Origin: Isosphaeraceae bacterium
GTDB lineage: Bacteria > Planctomycetota > Planctomycetia > Isosphaerales > Isosphaeraceae
Direction of reading: 5' to 3'
Assembly (NCBI GenBank): GCA_021324445.1
Contig: JAJPJC010000219.1
Span: 1-35,343 of the forward strand
Length of the DNA: 35,343 bases
Part shown: piece by piece, positions 9,461-16,297 of the stretch
How the letters are laid out: each line of letters opens with the position of its first letter
How positions within the stretch are numbered: position 1 is the first letter of the stretch
Notes under the pieces: model-generated
Database searches by the model: none
What the model was told of the DNA's origin: nothing
What the model saw: only the letters and a program-made list of their open reading frames with translations
Program-made: the position numbers and the translations under genes

Positions 9461-10255
9461 ATGAGTCAAGATCTCCGACCCCTCCTGGCCGGCTGGGACT
9501 TCGACCCCGAGGGCGTCCAGGTCCGGATCATCACCGGCGAGGATGGCTCGGAGCAGATCCAGATGCGGATCGATCTGGGCCTGATCCAGATGGAGATCCA
9601 CGGCCGGCCCGACGGCGAGCGGCCCCAGGGATTCGAGTCCTTGCTGGAGCTGTACCAGGCCAGGGCCCGGGACGCTGGCGATCGCTTCGCGTTGAGTCCC
9701 CAGGATTGCGCCCTGCTGATGCGCGAGGGGATCCAGTATTACCATCGCTATCTGGCGGCATTTCACCTCGAGCGTTATGACCTGGTGGCGCGCGACACCG
9801 CGCGGAACCTCGAGCTGTTCGCCTTCGTGACCCGACACGCCAGCCGGTCGCGCGACAAGCTCGAATTCGACCGGTATCGGCCGTATGTCCAGATGATGCA
9901 TGCTCGGGCTCTGGCGTTGCAAGCCCTCCTCCGGGAGGATTTCCCGGCCGCCCTCGGAGAGATCGACGCGGGGACCGCGGCCATCCGCCGCTTCCTCAGC
10001 GAGTACCAGCAGGAGGATCGCGAGTCCGAGTGTTCCGAGCTGCAATTCCTCCTGCAATGGCGGCGCGAGATCGAGGCCCGCCGGCCGGTCGGGCCGGTGG
10101 AACGGCTCGAGCAACAGCTCGCCGTCGCGATTACCCTCGAAGCTTACGAAGAAGCCGCCCGGATTCGCGACCAGATCCGCCGGCTCCGGGCCAGCGACAG
10201 CCCGCCGGCCGGAGGCGGCTGGCCCACCAGGCACCGCACGCTCGGCTCCTCCTGA
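9461..10255 (+). CDS. UVR-motif (UvrB/UvrC motif) protein
   Basis: A 264-residue soluble protein. The C-terminal part (about 213-245) reads VERLEQQLAVAITLEAYEE followed by AARIRDQIRRL, which fits the UVR motif, a helical hairpin that mediates UvrB-UvrC contact and also occurs in ClpC- and McsA-type proteins. The rest is mainly helical with a tetratricopeptide-like look but no motif I can name. Similar planctomycete proteins exist, so this is not a UvrB or UvrC fragment. A role in DNA repair or protein quality control would be only inference from the motif. The ATG at 9461 lacks a clear ribosome binding site because the upstream 17 bases are repeat sequence; it may depend on coupling to the gene before it. 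Confidence 0.8.
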   Translation: MSQDLRPLLAGWDFDPEGVQVRIITGEDGSEQIQMRIDLGLIQMEIHGRPDGERPQGFESLLELYQARARDAGDRFALSPQDCALLMREGIQYYHRYLAAFHLERYDLVARDTARNLELFAFVTRHASRSRDKLEFDRYRPYVQMMHARALALQALLREDFPAALGEIDAGTAAIRRFLSEYQQEDRESECSELQFLLQWRREIEARRPVGPVERLEQQLAVAITLEAYEEAARIRDQIRRLRASDSPPAGGGWPTRHRTLGSS

Positions 10256-10328
10256 CCGGTCGCCATCCCCAGCCAGGTCGAGTCAAGACGGCGGCAGCGA
10301 CCCGGGTGTTGATCCGGGCAGTCGTCTC

Positions 10329-10357
10329 TTGATTCCCGGTGGCGGCCTGGTTACAGT
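10329..10357 (+). promoter_or_regulatory. Candidate promoter of the 6S RNA gene
   Basis: TTGATT (10329-10334), 17 bp, then TACAGT (10352-10357). Transcription would start near 10365, about 17 nt before the closing stem of the 6S RNA, consistent with a short 5' extension removed by processing. Confidence 0.5.
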
Positions 10358-10381
10358 GACGGAGTCTGGTTCATCCAGGCG

Positions 10382-10551
10382 AAGCCTCTGCCATGTTCGA
10401 TACGGGGTGATCCTTTTGGCGAACCAACATTAAACCCGTAGGGAACCGACACTGGCTCCGTGGAGCTGGCTTCCAGTTTCTCGAGAGTCTTAGGTACCCA
10501 CCTGAACTGCGGGTTCTCAAAAGCGCCCCGCCGGCATTGCGGCGGAGGTTT
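10382..10551 (+). ncRNA. ssrS: 6S RNA (RNA polymerase regulator)
   Basis: 6S RNA binds the housekeeping RNA polymerase holoenzyme by mimicking an open promoter. The closing stem pairs CCTCTGCC (10385-10392) with GGCGGAGG (10541-10548); an internal loop follows, then CGGGG pairs with CCCCG near 10525-10530. The 5' part (CTCTGCCATGTTCGATACGG) resembles the E. coli 5' end CUCUGAGAUGUUCGCAAGCG. The 3' part has CACCTGAAC, GGGTTCTCAA and GCATTGCGGCGG in the order of E. coli CACCUUGAAC, GGGUUCAAGG and GCGGCGGCAUC. An inner stem AACCCGTAG/CTGCGGGTT spans the middle. The position directly upstream of a 5-formyltetrahydrofolate cyclo-ligase gene is the known ssrS-ygfA neighbourhood. The E. coli comparison is from memory; ends are good to a few bases. 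Confidence 0.85.
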
Positions 10552-10556
10552 ATTTC

Positions 10557-10605
10557 GCCCGTGGCTCGCCTCGCTCGTCGAGGTCGGTCACGGGCCTTCT
10601 TTTTG
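10557..10605 (+). terminator. Rho-independent terminator after 6S RNA
   Basis: GCCCGTG (10557-10563) pairs with CACGGGC (10589-10595), with an inner GCCTCG/CGAGGT stem, followed by CTTCTTTTT. It ends three bases before the first possible start codon of the cyclo-ligase, so that gene is expressed by read-through or from a promoter I cannot see. Confidence 0.75.
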
Positions 10606-10628
10606 CTGTGACGGGTGCCGGGTCGCGC

Positions 10629-11324
10629 GTGAAGACCAGCAAATCGGATCACCTGTCGCCGCCAGGCAGCACCCGCGACCCCGCCACGGGAGGGATCTCC
10701 CTCTCGAAAGCGGGTTGGCGTCGGGCGATCCGCGCGGCCATCGCGGCACTCGATCCCGGTGAGCGGAGCGCTCAGGAACGTTCCCTGATCGCGGCGTTCC
10801 CCGACCTGCCGGGATTCGCCGCGGCCGAAACGGTCCTGCTTTATGTCACAGCGTTCCCGGAGGAACTGGAGACGCGGCAGTTCGTGGCCGGCGCGTTCGA
10901 CGCGGGAAAGCAGGTGCTCTGCCCGCGTGTCGACCGCGCCGCCCGGCAGTTGCGCCTGCACGCGCTGGGACACGCCGAGACCGACCTGATGCCGGGAGTC
11001 CTCGGGATCCCCGAGCCCCGAGCCGATCGCCCGGAGGTCTCCCCCGAAGCGGTCGACTGGGTCCTGGTTCCCGGCCTGGGGTTCGATGAGCGGGGTTATC
11101 GGCTGGGCCGCGGCGCCGGTCATTACGACCGGCTGCTGGCGCGGTTGCGCCCGGATGCGGTCTGCTGGGCGTTATGCCTGGGCTGCCAGTTGGTTCCCCA
11201 GCTTCCCGTCGAGCCGCATGACCTGCCCTTGAACGGGATCACGGCACCGGATCGGGCGGTTCGGGGCGCGCGGCCTCGCCTCGATCAGTCGGCCCGAACC
11301 TCGACAGCCGGCGGCCGGGCATAA
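10629..11324 (+). CDS. fthC: 5-formyltetrahydrofolate cyclo-ligase
   Basis: ATP-dependent enzyme that converts 5-formyltetrahydrofolate to 5,10-methenyltetrahydrofolate, returning the stored folate to the one-carbon pool. The N-terminal helix KAGWRRAIRAAIAALDPGER and the C-terminal signature GLGFDERGYRLGRGAGHYDR (substrate and Mg-ATP binding loop) are diagnostic, and the core length is normal. The start is uncertain: GTG at 10629 is used here, GTG at 10608 is also in frame, and neither has a strong ribosome binding site. The gene follows the 6S RNA, as in many bacteria. Its last 40 bp overlap the 3' end of the opposing DUF6807 gene. Confidence 0.92.
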   Translation: MKTSKSDHLSPPGSTRDPATGGISLSKAGWRRAIRAAIAALDPGERSAQERSLIAAFPDLPGFAAAETVLLYVTAFPEELETRQFVAGAFDAGKQVLCPRVDRAARQLRLHALGHAETDLMPGVLGIPEPRADRPEVSPEAVDWVLVPGLGFDERGYRLGRGAGHYDRLLARLRPDAVCWALCLGCQLVPQLPVEPHDLPLNGITAPDRAVRGARPRLDQSARTSTAGGRA

Positions 11325-12511
11325 GCCGCGAAGAGCTGAGGAACGCCGGTCGAATGGGTATCGCCTTCGTGGAGGATCACCCGGTAGGCGAACCGGATCG
11401 ACTGGCCGGCGGGCACGGTGGTGTCGCCCCGGTCGGACTTGCCGAAGTCATGCCAGCCGAAGGGATTGGCGGCAAAGAGTCCATAAGTCCGGACGTGCCA
11501 GGTCGTGGGGTACCGAAAGCTGCCGGGGTGGTTGAGGATCGCGACGCCCACCGTCTTGCCCTGGACCGGGCCGATATAGTCAACCCAGGGCGAGGCTTGA
11601 CCCCAGGCCCTGTCATCGGTCAGGCCCTCGGCGTTGGTGATCTTTCCCCCCTTCCCGTGCTTGACGTCCATCGAGGAGGCGACCCGCAGGCCGAACATCC
11701 CCTCCTTGGTGTCGCCGAAGGTGACGGGCCCGTCCGTGGCCTGGATCGTGATCTCGAAATCGATCATTCGCGGGCCCTTGGTCCGGTAGAACGTGACGGT
11801 GCGCTCGTCCTCACAGACCTTGCGGTCATCCGGCGCGCGCCACTCATCTCGGGTCCAGAGTCGTCCCAGCGCGGGACCTTGCACGAGCACCTTGCGGTCC
11901 ACCTCGCGGATCGTCCCGGCGCGCGACCCCTCCGACCAGAAATCGACGCCGTTGACGCTCCCGTGGGTGAACCAGAACGAGCGCTGGTGGGGATGATCGT
12001 CATCCTCCCCCGCGACCCGAACCATGGGATAGGCTCGGGTGTACGACGCGCCGGTCGGGCCGATGACGGGGAAGAAGAAGGGCTTGTGGCCGGCATCGAC
12101 GTGATATTCGGTCAGGGTCTGGTGGTCGAGGGTGATGAGGAGATTCCGCCCCTGGGGCTGGAACCGGATGCCGTCGGCCGCCTGGGAATCGGACGCGGGT
12201 TGCGGCTTCATCACCCAGGAAAACGCCTGTCGGGCCGGCACCCGCGGCAGGACGGTCCCGAGGACGCGCCGGTCGCCATCCAGGAAGACGACGGCGGCAA
12301 TCGGCTCGCTCTGGCCGTCGACCCGCAGGTGGTAGCGGCCGATCGGGATCGGGAGTTTGAGCTCGACAACCAGGGGCGTCTCGCCGGCTTCGACATCGCC
12401 GCCACGTCCCGTCAGGCGCCAGGCTTCGGCGCGGGACGGAGCAGCCCCCGTCAGGAGGCCGATCCCCAGACCAACGAGCGCTGTCACAAGCCGGCGGCCG
12501 GATGGGAACAT
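11285..12511 (-). CDS. PmoA-family (DUF6807) secreted protein
   Basis: A 408-residue protein of the family labelled PmoA in databases (DUF6807), common in Planctomycetes and Bacteroidetes. Despite the name it is not particulate methane monooxygenase. A signal peptide is present (MFPSGRRLVTALVGLGIGLL to about residue 28, ending PSRAEA), so it is exported. The body shows the family's DDDHPHQRSFWFTHGSVNGVDFW block with several histidines and a later GILNHP-like AILNHPGSFRYPTTWHVR. The family is often found near carbohydrate and oxidoreductase genes; its activity is unknown. The ATG at 12511 is chosen because AAGGAG lies nine bases upstream and gives an intact signal peptide; the frame is open to 12616. 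It converges on fthC with a 40-bp antisense overlap. Confidence 0.88.
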   Translation of the reverse strand: MFPSGRRLVTALVGLGIGLLTGAAPSRAEAWRLTGRGGDVEAGETPLVVELKLPIPIGRYHLRVDGQSEPIAAVVFLDGDRRVLGTVLPRVPARQAFSWVMKPQPASDSQAADGIRFQPQGRNLLITLDHQTLTEYHVDAGHKPFFFPVIGPTGASYTRAYPMVRVAGEDDDHPHQRSFWFTHGSVNGVDFWSEGSRAGTIREVDRKVLVQGPALGRLWTRDEWRAPDDRKVCEDERTVTFYRTKGPRMIDFEITIQATDGPVTFGDTKEGMFGLRVASSMDVKHGKGGKITNAEGLTDDRAWGQASPWVDYIGPVQGKTVGVAILNHPGSFRYPTTWHVRTYGLFAANPFGWHDFGKSDRGDTTVPAGQSIRFAYRVILHEGDTHSTGVPQLFAAYARPPAVEVRAD

Positions 12512-12684
12512 CGCTGGGTGCTCCTTGTGTCGAGCCTGGTTCCGATCGAAGGGTGCCGGGCGCACCGGCACCACCAGGGAGGGACTCGGGCCGGATCGGT
12601 CGGTCCGGCCGTCCATGTTAGCTCCGAGACGCGACCCAAGCCAGGCGCGCGCGAAATCCGAGACTTCGCGGCGCTGACCACCGG

Positions 12685-12830
12685 GTGACCACGTCCGTCA
12701 GGACGTGGTTCGGACGGGACGACCGTCCCCCAACCTCGGGCGTCAGCCCGATGGTCCAGCGCTGCGGATCGCACGGACGCGCGAGGCTGGCGGTTCCCCG
12801 TCCGAACCACGTTCTCACGAACGTGGTCAC
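12685..12830. repeat. Large imperfect palindromic element, about 146 bp
   Basis: Outer arms GTGACCACGT (12685-12694) and ACGTGGTCAC (12821-12830) are perfect, and inner arms 12704-12717 and 12798-12811 (core CGTGGTTCGGACGG) are also perfect. Smaller hairpins lie inside each arm. There is no open frame of note inside. It could be a miniature inverted-repeat element, but I see no target-site duplication. The rest of 12512-12968 shows nothing else. Confidence 0.7.
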
Positions 12831-12968
12831 AGGCTCGTGCCACGCGTCGCAGTGGTGATCACCGAGAACTCTCCCAAATCCCGCCGCGGAGCCCCTCGCG
12901 ACCCGAGTCCCCGGAACACCGGAGAATGAAGGATCTCGGTGCATTCCCGCCAATCGTCATTTTTGTCG

Positions 12969-12997
12969 TTGATACGCCGCGGCGGAGGGCTTATATT
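12969..12997 (+). promoter_or_regulatory. Sigma-70 promoter of the RRM gene
   Basis: TTGATA (12969-12974), exactly 17 bp, then TATATT (12992-12997). This is one of the best promoter matches in the window. The start would be near 13004, leaving a leader of about 180 nt before the ATG at 13186, long enough for post-transcriptional control. Confidence 0.65.
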
Positions 12998-13185
12998 TTT
13001 GGGTGCGACGATCCGGGCTGAGGGTGGCGGGTCGATGAGGCCGATGACGCGCCGTCCTCCCGGTCCCGGTTCGGTTGCCAGGGCGAGCGGGAGCCCGGCG
13101 GCCCGCTGGGTGCTCACGCTGCCCCACGGAACTGGTTTGATTCGATTCGCGGAGGTCGGGGGAGAGCCTTTTTCGGGCGATTGCG

Positions 13186-13521
13186 ATGGCGAAGCGGCTT
13201 TACGTGGGCAACCTCAAGTACACGGTCACGTCGGCGCACCTCCAGGAACTCTTCGAGCAGTTCGGGACGGTCAGTTCGGCCCAGGTCTTGAGCGACCGCG
13301 AGACCGGACGGAGCCGGGGATTCGGCTTCGTGGAGATGGTCAATGATGACGAGGCCCTTGCGGCGATCGAGGGGCTGGACGGCCAGGATCACGATGGCCG
13401 CCGGCTGACGGTCAACGAAGCGCGACCGCGAACTCCAGGCGGCGGCGGTGGCGGCGGTGGCGGCGGCTATCGCGGTGGCGGCGGCTATCGCGGCGGTGGC
13501 GGCTACGGTAATGACTACTAA
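13186..13521 (+). CDS. Glycine-rich RRM RNA-binding protein
   Basis: A 111-residue single RRM protein. RNP2 is LYVGNL (residues 5-10) and RNP1 is RGFGFVEM (44-51), with the aromatic residues that stack on RNA at Tyr6, Phe46 and Phe48. After residue 84 a Gly-rich tail with YRGGGG repeats follows, like the glycine-rich RNA-binding proteins of plants and the cold-induced Rbp proteins of cyanobacteria. It probably acts as a cytoplasmic RNA chaperone. The gene is monocistronic: promoter at 12969-12997 and terminator at 13566-13589. No clear ribosome binding site is next to the ATG; GGGGGAGAG lies about 20 bases upstream. Confidence 0.93.
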   Translation: MAKRLYVGNLKYTVTSAHLQELFEQFGTVSSAQVLSDRETGRSRGFGFVEMVNDDEALAAIEGLDGQDHDGRRLTVNEARPRTPGGGGGGGGGGYRGGGGYRGGGGYGNDY

Positions 13522-13565
13522 GCAGTTGGAGGTCGAGCCGACTCTCCAGACGCGGCCCCGGGTTG

Positions 13566-13589
13566 CCCCGCGCAATTCGGGGTTTTTTT
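13566..13589 (+). terminator. Rho-independent terminator of the RRM gene
   Basis: CCCCG (13566-13570) and CGGGG (13578-13582) form a stem with a 7-nt loop, followed by seven T residues (13583-13589). It lies 45 bp after the RRM stop codon. Confidence 0.75.
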
Positions 13590-13668
13590 GTCGGGCCGCC
13601 AGTCCGGTCGGACCGGTTCGGATCGGATCGGATCGGTTCGGGCGCAGCCGACCCATCGAGGCCGTGCC

Positions 13669-14838
13669 GTGACTGTGAAGACTCCCCCGGCTCGGGCCGA
13701 GCCGCCCTGGCAATGGCCTCGCGCCGCGTACGTTCACATCCCGTTCTGTGCCCACAAGTGCGGCTATTGCGATTTCGCCTCGCTGGCCGGCGCCGATCAC
13801 CTGGCGGATCGCTACCTGTCGGCCCTGGAGTGCGAGATGGCCGGCGCGCTCGGCGAGCCTCAGGAAGTCGACACCATCTTCGTGGGCGGCGGGACGCCGA
13901 CCCGGCTGGATGCGGCCCAGCTCCAGCGGCTGACCCGGATGATCCGGCGGTGGCTGGTCCTGGCGCCCGGCGGTGAGTGGACGGTCGAGGCCAATCCCGG
14001 CACGCTCAACCCTGAGAAGGCGGATGTCCTGGCCGAGGCCGGGGTCGACCGCGTCAGCCTCGGCGCCCAGTCGTTCCGCCCCGAGTCGCTCCGAGTGCTG
14101 GAGCGCCAGCATGGCCGCACTGAAGTGGAGCAGGCCCTGGAGATCGTCCGGCCCCGATTCCCGCGCTGGTCGCTCGATTTGATTTTCGGCGTACCGGGCT
14201 CGGTGCTCGACGACTGGCGCAGCGACCTGGAGATCGCCCTCGGTTTCGACCCTGCGCATCTCTCCTGCTACGGTCTGGTCTTCGAGAAGGGGACGGCCCT
14301 CTGGAAGCAGTGGCACAGCGGCGTGGTCCGACCCGTCGACGAGGACCTCGAGCGCTCGATGTATGAGACCACGATCGAGCGAACAGCCGCGGCCGGTCTG
14401 GCGATGTACGAGATCTCCAACTTCGCCCGGCCCGGCCACGAGTCCCGGCACAACCTGGTCTACTGGGCCAACGACGCCTACTTCGGCTTCGGCGTCGGCG
14501 CAGCGCGGTATCTCCGCGGGGTGCGATCGGTCAACACCCGCGACCTGCCCGCCTATCTCCGGCGAATCGAGGCCGGAGAGCCGGCCACCGGGCCCATCGA
14601 AGAGCTCTCCGCCGAGCAGCGGGCGCGCGAGACGGCGATCCTCATGCTGCGCCGGACCGTCCTGGGCATCGACCGCGACGACTTCCGGCGCCGGACCGGC
14701 TTCGAGCTGGATCGCCTGGCGGGTCCGGTCATCGAGCGGTTCCGGGCCAGGGGCTGCCTGCAAGACGATGGCCAACGGCTCCGGCTCAGCCCGGAAGGAG
14801 TCTTCGTCGCCGACCGCGTGCTCTGCGAATTCCTTTGA
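13669..14838 (+). CDS. hemW: HemW, radical SAM heme chaperone
   Basis: Member of the coproporphyrinogen III oxidase-like radical SAM family that inserts heme into respiratory enzymes; it is not the HemN oxidase itself. The [4Fe-4S] motif CAHKCGYC gives cysteines at residues 27, 31 and 34, after YVHIPFC. FVGGGTPTRL is the glycine-rich SAM-binding stretch, followed by EANPGTL and RVSLGAQSF, all typical. The C-terminal HemW domain is present (YEISNFARPGHESRHNLVYW, with its conserved His and Asn). The start is the GTG at 13669, which has GAGG seven bases upstream and gives a family-length N-terminus; the open frame reaches 13588. Length is 389 residues, normal for HemW. Confidence 0.93.
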   Translation: MTVKTPPARAEPPWQWPRAAYVHIPFCAHKCGYCDFASLAGADHLADRYLSALECEMAGALGEPQEVDTIFVGGGTPTRLDAAQLQRLTRMIRRWLVLAPGGEWTVEANPGTLNPEKADVLAEAGVDRVSLGAQSFRPESLRVLERQHGRTEVEQALEIVRPRFPRWSLDLIFGVPGSVLDDWRSDLEIALGFDPAHLSCYGLVFEKGTALWKQWHSGVVRPVDEDLERSMYETTIERTAAAGLAMYEISNFARPGHESRHNLVYWANDAYFGFGVGAARYLRGVRSVNTRDLPAYLRRIEAGEPATGPIEELSAEQRARETAILMLRRTVLGIDRDDFRRRTGFELDRLAGPVIERFRARGCLQDDGQRLRLSPEGVFVADRVLCEFL

Positions 14839-14929
14839 GTCGGTTTGCAGAGGTTGCCGCGAGAATCTTCGGACCAGGCTCCCGCGGATGACGTTTGGGT
14901 AGCGCAGGGGTGACGGCCCGCTTGAAAGA

Positions 14930-15020
14930 CCCCCCCTGGCCCCCCCTGAGCAAGGGGGGGAAAGGAACACAGCGTACCCCCCTCTGTTTCCCCCCCTTGC
15001 TCAGGGGGGGCCAGGGGGGG
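14930..15020. repeat. Perfect 34-bp inverted repeat of C/G runs
   Basis: Arms 14930-14963 and 14987-15020 are perfect inverted copies, made of runs of seven C or G separated by TGG, TGAGCAA and their complements, around a 23-nt spacer. It follows the hemW stop by 91 bp and may limit read-through, although no T-tract follows. C/G-run palindromes like this recur in genomes with many intergenic repeats; I see only one copy here. Confidence 0.8.
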
Positions 15021-15116
15021 TGGGCGCTGCCAGTGCCGTGGGCCAGCCGGGGACGAAGATCCCGCCCTCTGAACCCCCCTACTCAGCTTATTACCCCGGC
15101 CAGGAAGAAACTCATG

Positions 15117-15174
15117 TAGGTCAGGCTGTCCAGCCTGACGTTCTTCAGGTCCTGTCAGGCGAAAGCCTGACCTC
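15117..15174. repeat. Double hairpin element (TCAGGCT type)
   Basis: Two adjacent hairpins: TCAGGCT/AGCCTGA at 15121-15127 and 15132-15138, and GTCAGGC-GAAA-GCCTGAC at 15154-15171. The second has a stable GNRA tetraloop. The outer AGGTCAGGC/GCCTGACCT arms also pair, so the whole can form one long structure. It lies downstream of hemW and of the opposing ParB-domain gene. The rest of 14839-15247 shows nothing else. Confidence 0.6.
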
Positions 15175-15247
15175 CTGATTGAGCTTCTTTCATGCCGGGG
15201 TCAGAAGGGGGGTCGATATCCCTATCACGCCGATTCTTGACGATACC

Positions 15248-16150
15248 TTACCCTTGGCGGAGCTGGCCGGCGCGTTTATACAGATTCAAGGCGGCGGTCT
15301 GGAACAGGCCGCGGGCGTTGGCGGAGGCGGTGCGATAGGCGTCGTTGAACCCCTCCGCCTGGGTCCACTTGAGGACCTGATTGACCTGCTTGGCCATCAT
15401 CTCGAGCATCTCGTCGATGGTCGCCTCGGCGCTCTCGGCGGGCTCGGCCAGCGCGGCCGCGCGGATCTGCGGCTGAGGTGGTTCGTCCGCGACCATCCGC
15501 CCCGGCCGGCCGGCGGCGTGGTCGGGGACCGCTCCGGCCGGGAGGTCCTCCCAGGGAGGGGCGGTCGCGCTCATGCCGCGGCGGTCCTGCTCGGCCGGCT
15601 CGTCGTCCGCACCGCCCTGCGCGTTGTCCCTGGGCAACCGTTCGTTTCGGTCCTTGGGCAGACCGGCGGACGTGTAGAGCTTCCCATCGGCGCCCACACG
15701 GCCGGGGAGGTTGGGAATCTGGTGAGCCGCGATCAACTTGTCGCGGATCTTCACGACCAGCTCGCGGCTGACGCTCAGCTCCTGGGCCATGCGGCGATCG
15801 GACCAGTCCGGGTGCAGCTTCAACTTGACCTCGACGGCACGCCGGCGCTCGGCGCGGGTCAGGGGCAGGCCGTGGAACAGGTTGACGCTGGCGACGAAAT
15901 CCAGGGCTTCGGTGAACGTCCCCGTGCGAACCTCGGTGGGGATCCTCCGCTTGCCCAGCATGACGGCCGCCGCGTGGCGATGGAACCCATCGGCGACCAG
16001 GAGGCGACCCTCGACCTCGAAGGCCACGATCGGCGGCAGGCGCTCCCACGAATCGGCATAGCGCTCCACCGTGAAATCGTCCAGGCGGTCGCGGAGATTC
16101 AGGTTCGGGTCGAGGACGAGGTCGTCTAAAGCTACCTCGCGGATGTTCAT
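15248..16150 (-). CDS. ParB-domain transcription-regulator-like protein (StrR-like)
   Basis: A 300-residue protein with an N-terminal ParB/Srx-type domain (about 1-90). LPPIVAFEVEGRLLVADGFH, then RHAAAVMLG, resembles the pattern of ParB-like regulators where a GMHR or GFHR motif follows a short strand. A helix-turn-helix follows at about 110-150 (WSDRRMAQELSVSRELVVKI), then GRVGADGKLY. This arrangement matches orphan ParB-like regulators such as StrR of streptomycin clusters more closely than chromosome-partitioning ParB: no ParA gene and no parS-like site are near. The C-terminal half is variable with a helical end. The ATG at 16150 is used, although the frame is open much further upstream, because homology starts there. 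Target sites are unknown. Confidence 0.82.
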   Translation of the reverse strand: MNIREVALDDLVLDPNLNLRDRLDDFTVERYADSWERLPPIVAFEVEGRLLVADGFHRHAAAVMLGKRRIPTEVRTGTFTEALDFVASVNLFHGLPLTRAERRRAVEVKLKLHPDWSDRRMAQELSVSRELVVKIRDKLIAAHQIPNLPGRVGADGKLYTSAGLPKDRNERLPRDNAQGGADDEPAEQDRRGMSATAPPWEDLPAGAVPDHAAGRPGRMVADEPPQPQIRAAALAEPAESAEATIDEMLEMMAKQVNQVLKWTQAEGFNDAYRTASANARGLFQTAALNLYKRAGQLRQG

Positions 16151-16297
16151 GGCGGCGCTTCTTTCGTGGTCGGCGTGACCGCTCAAACCGGTCGTGGTGT
16201 CCAAGTCCCAGCCTGTCGGCGTATCATCGGCAGGGGATCGCGCCGGCTTGCGTCTGGTTGGGCGGGGTGGCGGGACGCCTGAGGGAAACTGACGATC

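Noticed and set aside
8132..10234. Minus-strand open frame of 700 codons opposite the DUF4912 and UVR-motif genes
   Set aside because: It runs through two genes, the spacer and the heptamer arrays, with a composition expected from the complement.
11354..12688. Plus-strand frame opposite the DUF6807 gene
   Set aside because: The minus-strand frame has a signal peptide, ribosome binding site and family blocks; this one has none.
12685..12830. Insertion sequence at the large palindrome
   Set aside because: It is too short for a transposase and no target-site duplication is seen, so I call it only a repeat.
13114..14970. Minus-strand frame of 618 codons opposite RRM and hemW
   Set aside because: It crosses a terminator and two clear genes; its alanine runs are the complement of the Gly-rich repeats.
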